Shown one piece after another: positions 43,206 to 53,334 of a DNA stretch of 64,000 bases. Made by a program: the position numbers and the translations under genes. The stretch is from Tieghemiomyces parasiticus. Its lineage: Eukaryota; Kickxellomycota; Dimargaritomycetes; Dimargaritales; Dimargaritaceae. The stretch is from assembly GCA_027575765.1 (NCBI GenBank), contig JANBPT010000007.1, positions 62,001 through 126,000 of the forward strand, given 5' to 3'. Each line of letters starts with the position of its first letter. The stretch's first letter is position 1. The notes under the pieces were generated by a model. The model was not told the DNA's origin. It made no database searches and saw nothing but the letters and a program-made list of their open reading frames with translations.

Positions 43206-43708
43206 GGCGTTTGTGAGTGGTCAAAGGAAGTGGAGTGACGAAGGCTCAACTTGTTCGGAATTGTGGGGTTGGAAAATAGAGTGTCGGGAATGGGCGAGAT
43301 GGGGGGTGAATGCATTTGGTCAGTGCAGTGGTAAGCGAAGGTTAAAGTGAATGGGCTAAACATGGTGGATTATGCCCGGAGGCCAGGGACCACCGTCGCC
43401 CAGTTTCGAAATGTAAACACCAACCGGCTCGCTCCAGAAGGCACGTGACTTCAGGGACTCCAGCGCCAATTCATTGGGAGCGGACTCAAGCCCTAGACTC
43501 TGAATCTTTGATACTACACGATGGCCTGTCTATCGGTCCCTAACAGATCCCATGACTGACCCGTTAGACCTTCACATCCAATTGATAATTTGCAAAGCAG
43601 ATTCAAAATTGGTTAATTTAATATTAACCCAACTGCCACAATTTCCTACATACATGGACTCTACAGACTTGTAGCAACTTAACTTCATAGACTGACCAGC
43701 AGTATCAG
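43206..43708. other. Spacer between SPC25 and SWS1
   Basis: These 503 bases contain the SPC25 promoter and the SWS1 3' end, both on the minus strand. The stretch next to SPC25 (43210-43360) is purine-rich on the plus strand, i.e. a pyrimidine-rich leader. No further gene was seen. Confidence 0.55.
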
Positions 43709-44793
43709 TTATATTATCCAGGACATTAAAAAGTCGGCGTACTCGTCTGGTGGCAATGTTTTGTGCGGAACGATCCCCAGTGCTTCGCCCAGCAAAGAGA
43801 CTAGGAGGTGTTTGCACTGGTGGATAGATTGCAAGCAGGAAGAAAATAAGGATGTAGTCCAAGTTAAGATAAGCGCGAGCGACACTCAAAGCAACCAGCC
43901 TCCGTGCCAGAAAATACGCTAGTACAATGTAGCTTACCAGCGGCGGTTCTGACGACGATACGGCTAAACAATGTGATTATGGTAAGTGATAAGTTAGATG
44001 AAAGGTGTTTAACGCTAAGCGGTGAAGGGAGGGAGTAGTGTTGCCCTGATGAGTATCGGGAAGCAAGGCCTACCTTCTGTTTGGAAAGTCTGACAGGTAC
44101 AGTATGTAGCCGTGTGTAGGGTGTAGTATAAGGTGTTGTCAGTATCCATGACCTGCCGGTGGTGCGAAGGGATTGGGCGAAAGGGGCGAAGATATACAGT
44201 AGACATCATCAATATAGATCCCTAATAATGGATCGTTCCTTTATAGATATTGTTGACATTTTTAAGGTCGCCAACGGGCCACGAGTCACCTTGCCCTGGT
44301 CTACCTTGCAGCCGAGCTTTACCTTACCTGATAAAAGAACTGCCCGCTAGGATCCTGAAAGCGCCGCACTATCGTATCACCGACGTAGGGTTCAAGGATA
44401 TTATGGGAAGGGGTTATAATTGGTGTAATCCGTGAGCCAAGGTCCCCGTACACTGAGACAGGCTTCACTCGGTGTGATCGAGCGTAAGCCAGAGTGATAT
44501 GGCATCAAGCAGCCACCAGCCTACCTTGGCATTCTGCGTCGAGCATTTCTAGGGCCTCCTCGGTACGTTCGACGCCCACGATGCGCAGTAGTTTGCGAAG
44601 CTCTTCGGCGTTAACTGGTTAGTAGAGCGGAGGGCGAAACGAGTGGCGAGAACGGGTTGCAGGCGGGTTTAGGGGTTGTTGGGAGGCTAGAGAGCATGGT
44701 TCTTACAGACAGACATCGGGCTCCTTGATTCGAGAGCTTACGGGTTGACGTGGCCTTAAGCTCGGCACACAGGGTATTAACCAGCGACTCCAT
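43709..44793 (-). CDS. SWS1: SWIM zinc-finger protein Sws1/ZSWIM7 (Shu complex), 6 exons
   Basis: Sws1/ZSWIM7 is the SWIM-domain subunit of the Shu complex, which with Rad51 paralogs promotes Rad51 filament assembly in homologous recombination. I assembled it from minus-strand exons 44742-44793, 44525-44614, 44328-44368, 44074-44152, 43938-43963 and 43709-43816 (52, 90, 41, 79, 26 and 108 nt), giving 131 residues. Introns are 110-175 bp with GTAAGC, GTAGGC, GTAAGG, GTAGGC and GTAAGC donors. Landmarks: the N-terminal helical part (LRKLLRIVGVERTEEALEML), then RRFQDPSGQFFYQV, then the zinc finger YCTCQTF followed 12 residues later by LCKHLLVSLL, i.e. the CxC...CxH ligands. The length and order match human ZSWIM7 (about 140). 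Every junction keeps the frame. The identification rests on the SWIM motif and preceding block, and no exon alone would reveal the gene. Confidence 0.85.
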
Positions 44794-46208
44794 TCCAAAG
44801 TTGTAGAGGTTTTAGAATCCAAACGCAACACTGTACACTGACGAGTAGTTGGAATCCCGCCGCACGTTGTAAGCTCGCTAGCCCCCAGCCGCACAGATGG
44901 TAAAAAAGGAAAGCAGCGAAAAGCCAAAGTGGCAAGAGGAATGTGCGGGTAAGGGGAGGTTTGCCAATGCCCTAGTTTGTAAAGGAAGTTACGACACAAG
45001 AAGTGTTACGCTGAACACCCGCTACTTGCTGCGGCAGTCCCAAGGTCTAAAAGCGCACTTCGTCCCAATCCAATGCTACAATGTGTCCAGCAGGGCCTTA
45101 GGAGCCTCCTCTATATAAATTTTACCCCTCACCAGGGATGTTTTGTCCCTACGACGACACAGGGATTCGGCTAGGGTAATGGTGCTAAACTTTAGGACGG
45201 GTTGCTACTTTCCTCGAGGAACTCATTTACGGAACCTGTGGGTGCGTCAGGTCACACGGCCATGACGACGCTAAATGAACGTACGTCAGACCGAGGCCCA
45301 TTGGCACACAGGCCTGTGATGGTCCACCCTAAGCACCGGGGTGATGCCGCAGCCATGTACAACAGCTGTGAGCTCTTGATGTATTGTTTGCTAACCCGGA
45401 GAACCTTGTATTGGCTTGCTTTTTTAAGGCTGCACGCCAGGGATCGATCCCAAACCGTCGATAAGCCAAGCAAGTCTCAACAACGCTGAATGGCAGATAA
45501 CCCCAGTATCTTTGGCCTTCGCATTCCCATGACGTCGGACGGAAAGACCTAAGCGCGGGCTGCCTGCTCTCGACTGGAAAGCAGCTATGGCGGTCGTGCT
45601 TGCGTGTATACCCCCGCCAAGAACCTTCCACCAGCCTATACCTCAGCTCCTATCCTCATGGCGTACAGCTATTAAAAGGTGGCGTAATCTGCGAGTCAGT
45701 GGGCGCAGTAGCCGTCTACCGCGTTCCCGTCCACGGTGACGCCGCCGCCGCGCTGCCCACACACCGTGAGGCGGATCGCTCCACCCGCGGCGCCACGTCC
45801 CGCCGCCGTGGGCGCAGTATTTAACCAGGAGCGCGACGCCGTTCCAAGCCCTCTTCACTGCATCCTCTCTTGTACTGCCGTTTGGTCTTCTACTCTCGCA
45901 CTTCTTCAGCACTGCCCGCCCAACCATTTACTTACGCCCACCACTTAAACCTGGCAGAAGTACTTGTCCCTGCAGCCGCCAACCCGACTGCTCGACCTTC
46001 TCTTCCTGCATAGCTCAGCTTTATTTCCACCACTGTTTTCCTTAGTTTTCACCACCACCCCTGAACACCACCCCTTCATTTCGCACGGACCCCCGGTGCC
46101 CTCTTCCTATCCTCGGGTAGCAACCCCTGCTGTATATTCCGACATTCCTCATTGCCCTACTCGTTACTGTGCGCAACCCCCACCTTCATAACCACCTTCT
46201 CGTTCGTA
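44794..46208. other. Divergent intergenic region
   Basis: About 1.4 kb between SWS1 and the large repeat protein gene. The plus-strand leader of the latter (45840-46208) is strongly pyrimidine-rich. The open frames inside have no recognisable domain. Confidence 0.55.
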
Positions 46209-49200
46209 ATGAGCAGGTTCGTAAGCCACCTCCTCGGCATTGACCAGGAACAGAATACCTCGGCAACCGCCGGCTCCGAGCACGAGTGCAATTACGAGTC
46301 TATGGGCTCTAATTCGCAGGCCCCGCGCAGCCACCGAACTGAGGAAACTACCGCCCACCGCAACGACACCTTGGACTCCCGTCCCGAGAGCAGTGACGCT
46401 GCCGACCAGAACGTTCCTGGCGCTTTCGGTTACTCCTCCCAATCCCAGCCGGCCGGCTACTCTTCGCCCTCCGTTGATAGCTACAAGCTGCCCCAGGGCT
46501 ATGTCGAGCCCAAGCCTTCACCAGTCTGTAGCCCGGCCGCCGATGGCCCCCTGAACGTGAAAAGCGACCACCGCGATATCCAGTCCCCGCGCAGCGGTGA
46601 ACAAATTTCCGATATTGTAGGTGACTACGCCAGCGGGGTCGGGGCGGGCCCGTACCGAGCTAGCCAGAGGCAGCCCGACAACATGGGTGCTATCAATAGC
46701 GGCCCGGCCGATATGCAGCAGGCCACCACTGCTGCAGGCTATGCCGCCCAAAATTCTCGTCGCGGTTCCCTGGGGCGCCCGAACGCCAAGCCCAGTCGTG
46801 GCTACGACGTTGGGGACTCTCAGCAGGCGCGCACCGCTCAGTCGCAATACTACGAGCCGCTTCCGCAGGCAATGGTCGAATCCCAGAAGCAGCCACAGCT
46901 ACAGCAGTCGCAGCCGCTGCAATACCAGATTCCACACGGCCTGGCCGACAACCGTACTGATGATTTGGACCACGTGGGTGTGGGCCACCCTCAGACCAAC
47001 ACCGCCGGCAGCCCCGGCATGGGCGGCCTAAGCCCCACCGCCAACCTCCACCGCAAGTCCAGCGCCAAAAAGTACCGTCAAGTATACCAGCAGACCACCG
47101 AACTGATAGGTCAACAGGGCGACGTCATTGGCCGTGCCCAGAAAACCACGGGCATCGAGCAAGGTGACGTCCATATTGCCAAGCAGGCCCTCTCAGGCGA
47201 CGCTCAGGGTGCCCAAGCGTCGCTGTCTTCCAAGGCTGCCAACCAGATGATGCACGGCGATGCTGGTGGGGCTAAGCAGTCCATGATGGCCGCCGGAGCC
47301 ATCCGAACCATCTCGGGCGGGCGTGACCGGGATGTCGCAATGACCAACCAGATGGGTAAAATGGGCTTGGGCGGCGCCAGCGGTGCTGGGGCCGTCGCCG
47401 GGGTCGCCGGCGCCTATCTACACGGTCATAAGGACAATCCCGAAGGCGCCGACTTCCACCACAACCAGACCCGTGGCGCTGACACCGTAGGCGATTACGC
47501 TAGCGGTGTGAACACCGGACCCGTGAGCGGCAGTGGCAACGTTTCTGCGGAAGGTGGTTACGACAGCCCGGCCCTATACCAGCAGGATCGCGGAGAGCAA
47601 CACGGCCAAAACCCCATGAAGCTCCCGCGTTCGACGTTGGGATACCAGGAGGAGACCCCCCGTTCCACTGACGGTGCAGACTGCCGTCAGTTCACCAGTC
47701 GCGACAGCGATCCCTACCTGGTCATATGCGACCACCACCAGACCTCTCACCACCGGGCCGCGCACGAGCCGACTGAGGCCTCCCCGCTGCGCTCGGGTAC
47801 GTGCGTCATCAACAGCAGGCCGGCGACCACCCATGTGAACAATCGTACGGGCACCCCGACTTCGGCCGGCGCTCCCGTGCTTGGCACCAAGGGCTTGCTG
47901 CACCACAACCAGGCCGGCTCCTCGCCCCAGCTATCCTCGGCGGGTGGTGGCACTTCAATCCGCCACAACCACCACATCCCCAGCCGTGGCAGTAGCGGTT
48001 TCCTCCGCCAGGGTCAACGCAGCAAGAGTAGCGACTCCTTCTCGGTTTACGATGACCGATTCTCGACCGGCCACACCTACGGTCTGATGGGTAACCGTGG
48101 CGTGGGTACCTATGCCGAACCTGGCCGCGAAGTTCGTCCGGATGAGGAGGATCAGGTAGTGCGCATGGGGATTGGGGGCGGCCGTGGCAGGCGCACTCCG
48201 CGCAGCTCTTCGGTGAACCGTCCGGGTGCCGACCTTGACCCCCATTCTACCGGCCACAGGTTTGGTATCGTCGGGGGTAGCGGGCTCCATAACGACTCGG
48301 ACGACTCGTCCATTACCTCCCGCGGGTCTACCGGGCACCTTTACGGTCTGCAGGGTACGGGCGGGGTTCGCGCTTACGAACGTGAAGAGCGCCGCCGCAT
48401 GAAGTACCTCTCCCAGCCCCGTCACCCGTCCGGTACCGCCATCCCGGACATGCACCCGATGGGCGCCGAACGGTACAACGAAATCCTTGCCGCGGAGGCT
48501 GCCGGCCGAACCTCCCCCGGCGGTCGCCATCCGCCGGGTACCACCATCAACGCCCAGGAGTCGGAGTATCAGTATCAAGAAAATATGGCCCGCCGTACCT
48601 CCGCCATCCCCGGTATGATCGACTCTGAGGACCGCCAAGCCATGTCGGCTTACAAGCGTCCCGTCGGAACCACCCTCGGGGGTGGTCGCCCGAGCATCGG
48701 CACCGCGTACCATGAGAACTGGGACCGCGACGACACCCACCCACCAGGTACCACCCTGGATTCGCACCCGTTCCCTGGCGACCGTGAGAAGCTGGATCAC
48801 CGATTCCGTAGCAATGACCCTACCTTCCTGACCGAACGTCAGGCTCTTAACGAAGGACCGGCCGTCATCCCAAATACCACCGCTATGAATCAGCGTGGCG
48901 GATCAACCGGTCGCAGTGGGACGAACGCCGGGACCTCATCAGATACGTACCCTCCGCCAAACGCCACTACTTCTACTGCCTCGGCCCCACATCATCCAGC
49001 CAACAGCCCTTCTGCCAGCCAGCCACCACCGTCGACCGGCGCTACTCATACCACTGAGGCTGCCACTGATCAGCAGTCGCTCCCACATCACCGGGAAAAT
49101 CAACCAGACCGCCACCACTCCTCGGGTCGCCGCGAGTCCGACACGGCTGCCGCCCAAGCTGGTCGCGCAAACCGGCGCAAGAGCAGCGGGTTCCACCGTT

Positions 49201-49307
49201 TTAAAGAGCGGCTGTCAGATATGTTCCACCATCGCTCCAGTGGCGGGGAACGTCTCCACGGCCCCGCCACTGGCGAACGCCAGAACATTAAAGGTCCCAA
49301 CGCCTAG
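46209..49307 (+). CDS. Large low-complexity repeat protein, function unknown
   Basis: An intronless gene for 1032 residues. The ATG at 46209 (MSRFVSHLLGIDQEQ) follows a pyrimidine-rich leader; the frame is open 19 codons earlier without better context. I recognise no family. Internal repeats are visible: GDYASGVGAGP (about 137) and GDYASGVNTGP (about 427); three copies of an STGHxYG(L/I) unit (about 618, 679, 707); and four of a (H/R)PxGTT(L/I) unit (about 738-845). Residues about 300-420 form an Ala/Gly/Met/Gln-rich stretch that may be amphipathic (AQKTTGIEQGDVHIAKQALS). The rest is Ser/Gly/His/Pro-rich and probably disordered. Near the C-terminus (about 994) is a basic amphipathic segment, FHRFKERLSDMFHHR. 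There is no signal peptide or membrane helix. Strong bias toward C/G in third positions and the length argue it is a real gene; it could be a cortical or stress-related scaffold, but nothing proves that. Confidence 0.8.
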   Translation: MSRFVSHLLGIDQEQNTSATAGSEHECNYESMGSNSQAPRSHRTEETTAHRNDTLDSRPESSDAADQNVPGAFGYSSQSQPAGYSSPSVDSYKLPQGYVEPKPSPVCSPAADGPLNVKSDHRDIQSPRSGEQISDIVGDYASGVGAGPYRASQRQPDNMGAINSGPADMQQATTAAGYAAQNSRRGSLGRPNAKPSRGYDVGDSQQARTAQSQYYEPLPQAMVESQKQPQLQQSQPLQYQIPHGLADNRTDDLDHVGVGHPQTNTAGSPGMGGLSPTANLHRKSSAKKYRQVYQQTTELIGQQGDVIGRAQKTTGIEQGDVHIAKQALSGDAQGAQASLSSKAANQMMHGDAGGAKQSMMAAGAIRTISGGRDRDVAMTNQMGKMGLGGASGAGAVAGVAGAYLHGHKDNPEGADFHHNQTRGADTVGDYASGVNTGPVSGSGNVSAEGGYDSPALYQQDRGEQHGQNPMKLPRSTLGYQEETPRSTDGADCRQFTSRDSDPYLVICDHHQTSHHRAAHEPTEASPLRSGTCVINSRPATTHVNNRTGTPTSAGAPVLGTKGLLHHNQAGSSPQLSSAGGGTSIRHNHHIPSRGSSGFLRQGQRSKSSDSFSVYDDRFSTGHTYGLMGNRGVGTYAEPGREVRPDEEDQVVRMGIGGGRGRRTPRSSSVNRPGADLDPHSTGHRFGIVGGSGLHNDSDDSSITSRGSTGHLYGLQGTGGVRAYEREERRRMKYLSQPRHPSGTAIPDMHPMGAERYNEILAAEAAGRTSPGGRHPPGTTINAQESEYQYQENMARRTSAIPGMIDSEDRQAMSAYKRPVGTTLGGGRPSIGTAYHENWDRDDTHPPGTTLDSHPFPGDREKLDHRFRSNDPTFLTERQALNEGPAVIPNTTAMNQRGGSTGRSGTNAGTSSDTYPPPNATTSTASAPHHPANSPSASQPPPSTGATHTTEAATDQQSLPHHRENQPDRHHSSGRRESDTAAAQAGRANRRKSSGFHRFKERLSDMFHHRSSGGERLHGPATGERQNIKGPNA

Positions 49308-49848
49308 ATCCTAGCAGGTTAGCTGAGAATAGACTCTAACCGCCATAGATTCTCCATAACCATTCAGCATATAATCTCCTTGTCGCCAGCCAAACCTTGT
49401 GGGCGATGATATCCCGGCCGCCTTTTGTGTATATAGCTTTGTTTACTCATATTAAATAGTCTTACAAAAAAGTGCATACTCCTTGGGGCCTTAAGATTCC
49501 ATCAACGGTGCATGGTTACGTCCAGTGATTTGTTTATAAAATAGGTAAAGCAGCTCTATTGATGCTATGCCAATGTGCGACGTTTAGAACGGCAAGTAGG
49601 GCTGCAGGATGACAGTAAAGGAGGAGGGGGAGGATCTAATAAAAAATATACCAAAATTAGCGAGTGTCCGAGGGATTGGGCGAGAAAAAAAGTGGGTAAA
49701 TAAGAAAATAAATGAGCGAGATGAATTCCCTTGGCACGAGTGAACGGAAATAGGGGAGACATGCGAGGAAAATTGGGCGGATATATAGAGAAGTAGAAGT
49801 GCACCTTGGCCCCTAATATCTGGGTGCAAGACGGATCGGGCTCCCAAA
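49308..49848. other. Convergent intergenic region
   Basis: A 541-bp AT-rich spacer between two converging genes. No coding content was recognised; it should contain both 3' UTRs. Confidence 0.6.
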
Positions 49849-52800
49849 CTATACCCGATCTTCCTCCTTGACAAGGTCTTCCATGGGCGGACAGGTACAA
49901 ATCAGCACGCGGTCGCCCTGAACGTCATCGACGCGCTCGACCGTGGGCCAAAACTTGCGCTCGCGGAGTCCAGGCACGGGGTAGGCGGCCTGTTCCCGGC
50001 TATAAGGATGGTCCCACTGGGCCGCCAGGAGGGTCTGCACCGGGTGGGGGGCATTCTTGAGGGGGTTATCATCGCGCGGGAGGCGCCCCTCCTCAATATC
50101 GCGAATCTCGGCACGGATGGCGATGAGTGCGTCGCAGAACCGGTCGAGTTCGGCGCGGTCTTCGGATTCGGTGGGCTCTATCATGAGGGTATTAGGGGCA
50201 GGCCACGACATGGTGGGCGAGTGGAACCCGTAGTCCTGAAGCCGCTTGGCCACGTCAACTTCCTTGATGCCGGCACTGGCCGTGAGCGGGGCGAGATCGA
50301 TCACAAACTCATGGCCGCAGTAGCCGTGGGCGTTCGTGTAGAGAACCTTGTAGTGCGGGGCGAGCCGGTGCCGCATGTAGTTGGCGTGCAGAATTGCCCT
50401 TTCGGTCGCAGCGGTGAGTCCTGGACCACCCATCAGGCGGATGTAGGCATAGGAAATCGGGAGGATGCTGGCGGAACCCAAAGGTGCGGCGGCGACTGGG
50501 CCGACCGTCTCGTCAGCATTGTTCCTGGCCAGGAACTGGGCCGGGTCGGTGGGCGGTAAGTACGGCGTCAAATGGCTGCGCACGCAGATGGGACCCACGC
50601 CGGGTCCACCACCGCCGTGCGGGATGCAGAACGTCTTGTGGAGGTTGAGGTGGCACACATCGGCGCCAATGTGGCCTGGGCTGGTGAGCCCAATTTGCGC
50701 GTTCATGTTAGCGCCGTCCATATACACCTGGCCACCATGACGGTGAATCACCTCACACACCTCACGGATATCGTCCTCAAACACGCCAAACGTCGACGGG
50801 TAGGTGACCATGACAGCCGCCAACCGGTCGGCGTACCGTTCGGCACGGGAGCTTAGATCGGCCACGTCCAGGCTTCCGTCGGCGCGGCAGCGGACAGGGA
50901 CTACCTCAAGGCCGGCCAGGACTGCGGACGCAGCATTGGTTCCGTGGGCAGAAACCGGGATTAGGCAGACGGTACGTTGCGAATCTCCGCGGGCCTGGTG
51001 GTACGCGCGAATGACGCGGAGGCCCGTGTACTCACCCTGGGCGCCCGAGTTAGGCTGCAGGCAGGTGGTGTCCAACCCGGTGATGGTAGCCAGGTCACGG
51101 CCTAACCGGTCGGCCAACTGGGCGTAGCCTTGGGCCTGTTCAAGCGGAGCAAACGGGTGGAGGGCGGCGAACCCAGGCCATGTAATAGGAATCATCTCGG
51201 TGGTGGCGTTTAGCTTCATGGTGCACGAGCCCAACGGAATCATGGCGTCGGCCAAGGACAAGTCCTTACCCTGTAGGTGGTGAATATACCGCAGGAGGGC
51301 CGTCTCGGAACGATGGCGGTGGAACACTGGGTTGGTAAGGTACGGCGTGGTTCGACGCAGGGCGATGGGTAGGGCAGAGTCGCTTTCTTCCGCCGCAGTG
51401 GCCGCAGCCAGGTCAGCCAGTCCGACGGTAGCCCCGGTCGGGTTGGCACCGAAAGCGGTGAGGAGGGCGGTCAAATCGGCATCGGTGGTGGTCTCGTCTA
51501 GTGTGACGCCCAGGGCCTTGCTACTCACAGGTCGAAGGTTAAGTCGGAGCGCCCGGGCGTGTTCCATTACGTCCGCAGCCCGCCCGTCGGTAATGCGCAC
51601 GGTTAGGGTGTCAAAGTAGGTGGGATTGACTGTGTGGCCCAGGCTAACGAGGCCGCGGGCTAAGGTCCGTGTCATCTGGTGCACGCGGGTGGCAATCTGC
51701 CGGAGGCCCTCGGGTCCGTGGTAGACGGCGTACATGGCGGCTACGTTGGCGAGGAGGGCCTGGGCGGTACAGATATTAGAGGTAGCCCGCTCACGGCGAA
51801 TGTGCTGCTCACGAGTCTGTAGGGCAAGGCGGTAGGCCGGGAGACCGCTGGCGTCGCGGGACAGGCCTACCAGGCGACCAGGCATACGACGCTTGTGGGC
51901 GTCGGCCACGGCGAAGAAAGCGGCGTGCGGGCCACCATAGCCCATGGGCACTCCGAATCGCTGGCTACTCCCGAGGGCTATGTCGGCGCCCAGCTTGCCG
52001 GGGCTCTCTAGGAGAGTTAGAGCCAGAAGATCAGTGGCACACACCGCCAGGGCCCCGCGAGCGCGCAAGGCAGCGAAGCAGGCACGGTAGTCTGGCACTT
52101 CGCCGTAGGTACCCGGGTACTGTACTAGGGCGCCACACAACTCGTCCTTGCCCTCCAGCGGTCCTGTCGTCTCGAGGGTACGGAAGTCACCCACTTCGAC
52201 GTGGATACCCAGGCCCTCGGCCCGGGTCTGCACGCAGGCAATGGTCTGCGGATGGCAGGCGTGATCCACAAAGAAGGTACGGCGCCGGCGGTTCGCGGCG
52301 GCGAAGGCCAGGGCCATGGCCTCGGCGGCAGCGGTACCTTCGTCGAGCAGGGACGCATTGGCCACGGGTAGGCCGGTAAGGTCACTCACGACCGTCTGGA
52401 AGTTAAAGAGGGATTCAAGGCGACCCTGGGCAATCTCGGGCTGGTAGGGCGTGTACTGGGTGTACCATCCAGGGTTCTCGAGCACGTTGCGCAGAATGAC
52501 GGGCGGGACGTGGGTATCGGTGTAGCCCATGCCAATGAAGGAGCGAAACACCTGGTTTGTGTCAGCAAGAGTCCGCAGATCGGCCAAAAGCTCGGGTTCC
52601 GAGACACCCGGGCCCAATGCCAGCGGGGCGGGCAGGCGGATACTACTGGGCACAGCGCGGTCGATCAAGGCGGCCATATCGGGCAGGTCGAGGGTGCGAA
52701 GCATGGACGTCACGTCGACAGCCGAGGTACCGTTGTGGCGACTCGCGAAGATTTCGGTGGAGGGAAACACCGGGCCGATGGCGTGAGCGTGGTGGACGGT

Positions 52801-53010
52801 GGTGGTGGTTGTATCCGCAAAGACCGGGGTGGCTTCCATTAGCGGAGCCAGTTCGGGCGCGCTGCTCAAAGAGCGTCGGAAGGTCGAGGTCGGGCGGGCC
52901 CAGAATGCCATCGCGGACTGGCTGGGCAGGGCGCGGGGGAGGCGGACGCGTCGCATGGCGGCAGCGGCGGTCAAGCCGACAGGCCGGGCGGTGAGGAGAC
53001 GCGGTAACAT
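49849..53010 (-). CDS. GCV2: Glycine dehydrogenase (decarboxylating), P-protein of the glycine cleavage system
   Basis: The PLP-dependent P-protein decarboxylates glycine and passes the aminomethyl group to the lipoyl H-protein in the mitochondrial matrix, feeding one-carbon metabolism. The ATG at 53010 gives 1053 residues (yeast 1034). The frame stays open upstream, but MLPRLLTARPVGLTAAAAMR is a good mitochondrial presequence, rich in Arg/Ala/Ser without acids, and is followed by further Arg/Ser-rich sequence. The N-terminal GDC-P domain includes YTQYTPYQPEIAQGRLESLF and ANASLLDEGTAAAEAM. The C-terminal domain includes PLGSCTMKLNATTEMIPITW and the PLP-lysine motif LNLHKTFCIPHGGGGPG (Lys about residue 791). 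A TATATATAAA element on the sense strand lies about 315 bp upstream (53325-53334). No introns. The partner T- and H-protein genes are not in this window. Confidence 0.96.
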   Translation of the reverse strand: MLPRLLTARPVGLTAAAAMRRVRLPRALPSQSAMAFWARPTSTFRRSLSSAPELAPLMEATPVFADTTTTTVHHAHAIGPVFPSTEIFASRHNGTSAVDVTSMLRTLDLPDMAALIDRAVPSSIRLPAPLALGPGVSEPELLADLRTLADTNQVFRSFIGMGYTDTHVPPVILRNVLENPGWYTQYTPYQPEIAQGRLESLFNFQTVVSDLTGLPVANASLLDEGTAAAEAMALAFAAANRRRRTFFVDHACHPQTIACVQTRAEGLGIHVEVGDFRTLETTGPLEGKDELCGALVQYPGTYGEVPDYRACFAALRARGALAVCATDLLALTLLESPGKLGADIALGSSQRFGVPMGYGGPHAAFFAVADAHKRRMPGRLVGLSRDASGLPAYRLALQTREQHIRRERATSNICTAQALLANVAAMYAVYHGPEGLRQIATRVHQMTRTLARGLVSLGHTVNPTYFDTLTVRITDGRAADVMEHARALRLNLRPVSSKALGVTLDETTTDADLTALLTAFGANPTGATVGLADLAAATAAEESDSALPIALRRTTPYLTNPVFHRHRSETALLRYIHHLQGKDLSLADAMIPLGSCTMKLNATTEMIPITWPGFAALHPFAPLEQAQGYAQLADRLGRDLATITGLDTTCLQPNSGAQGEYTGLRVIRAYHQARGDSQRTVCLIPVSAHGTNAASAVLAGLEVVPVRCRADGSLDVADLSSRAERYADRLAAVMVTYPSTFGVFEDDIREVCEVIHRHGGQVYMDGANMNAQIGLTSPGHIGADVCHLNLHKTFCIPHGGGGPGVGPICVRSHLTPYLPPTDPAQFLARNNADETVGPVAAAPLGSASILPISYAYIRLMGGPGLTAATERAILHANYMRHRLAPHYKVLYTNAHGYCGHEFVIDLAPLTASAGIKEVDVAKRLQDYGFHSPTMSWPAPNTLMIEPTESEDRAELDRFCDALIAIRAEIRDIEEGRLPRDDNPLKNAPHPVQTLLAAQWDHPYSREQAAYPVPGLRERKFWPTVERVDDVQGDRVLICTCPPMEDLVKEEDRV

Positions 53011-53324
53011 AGGAGAGGACGGCGCGGTTGCCGGTGCTAAGGTCACGCTAGCAAGCGAGGCCGGCAATAGAGGGAAATGTAGGTCCGTCCAAGTGTACCA
53101 GACTGTGATTAGTGTAGGTCTAACGGAACACTGTACGTCAAGGTATCCGCGCGTGGAGGTCCTGGACAACGAGCGATAAGGGAGGGAGAATCGCCGACGC
53201 GAGCGAGTGTCGCAGGATCGAGAGGGTACTAGGCGCAGGTGCCAGGTAGGAGCCACCGGTGAGTAACACAGAATAGGGGTGGGGTGCAAGTGATGTACAG
53301 CAGGGGCAGGGACGGGTGTGCGAG

Positions 53325-53334
53325 TTTATATATA
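53325..53334 (-). promoter_or_regulatory. TATA-like element upstream of GCV2
   Basis: On the minus strand this reads TATATATAAA, about 315 bp before the GCV2 ATG. The distance would imply a long leader, so its role is tentative. Confidence 0.35.

Noticed and set aside
45425..45460. GGGATCGATCCC palindrome as a tRNA T-arm or regulator site
   Set aside because: The inverted repeat leaves no seven-base T loop and no other tRNA arms are present; a 12-base palindrome alone is weak evidence.
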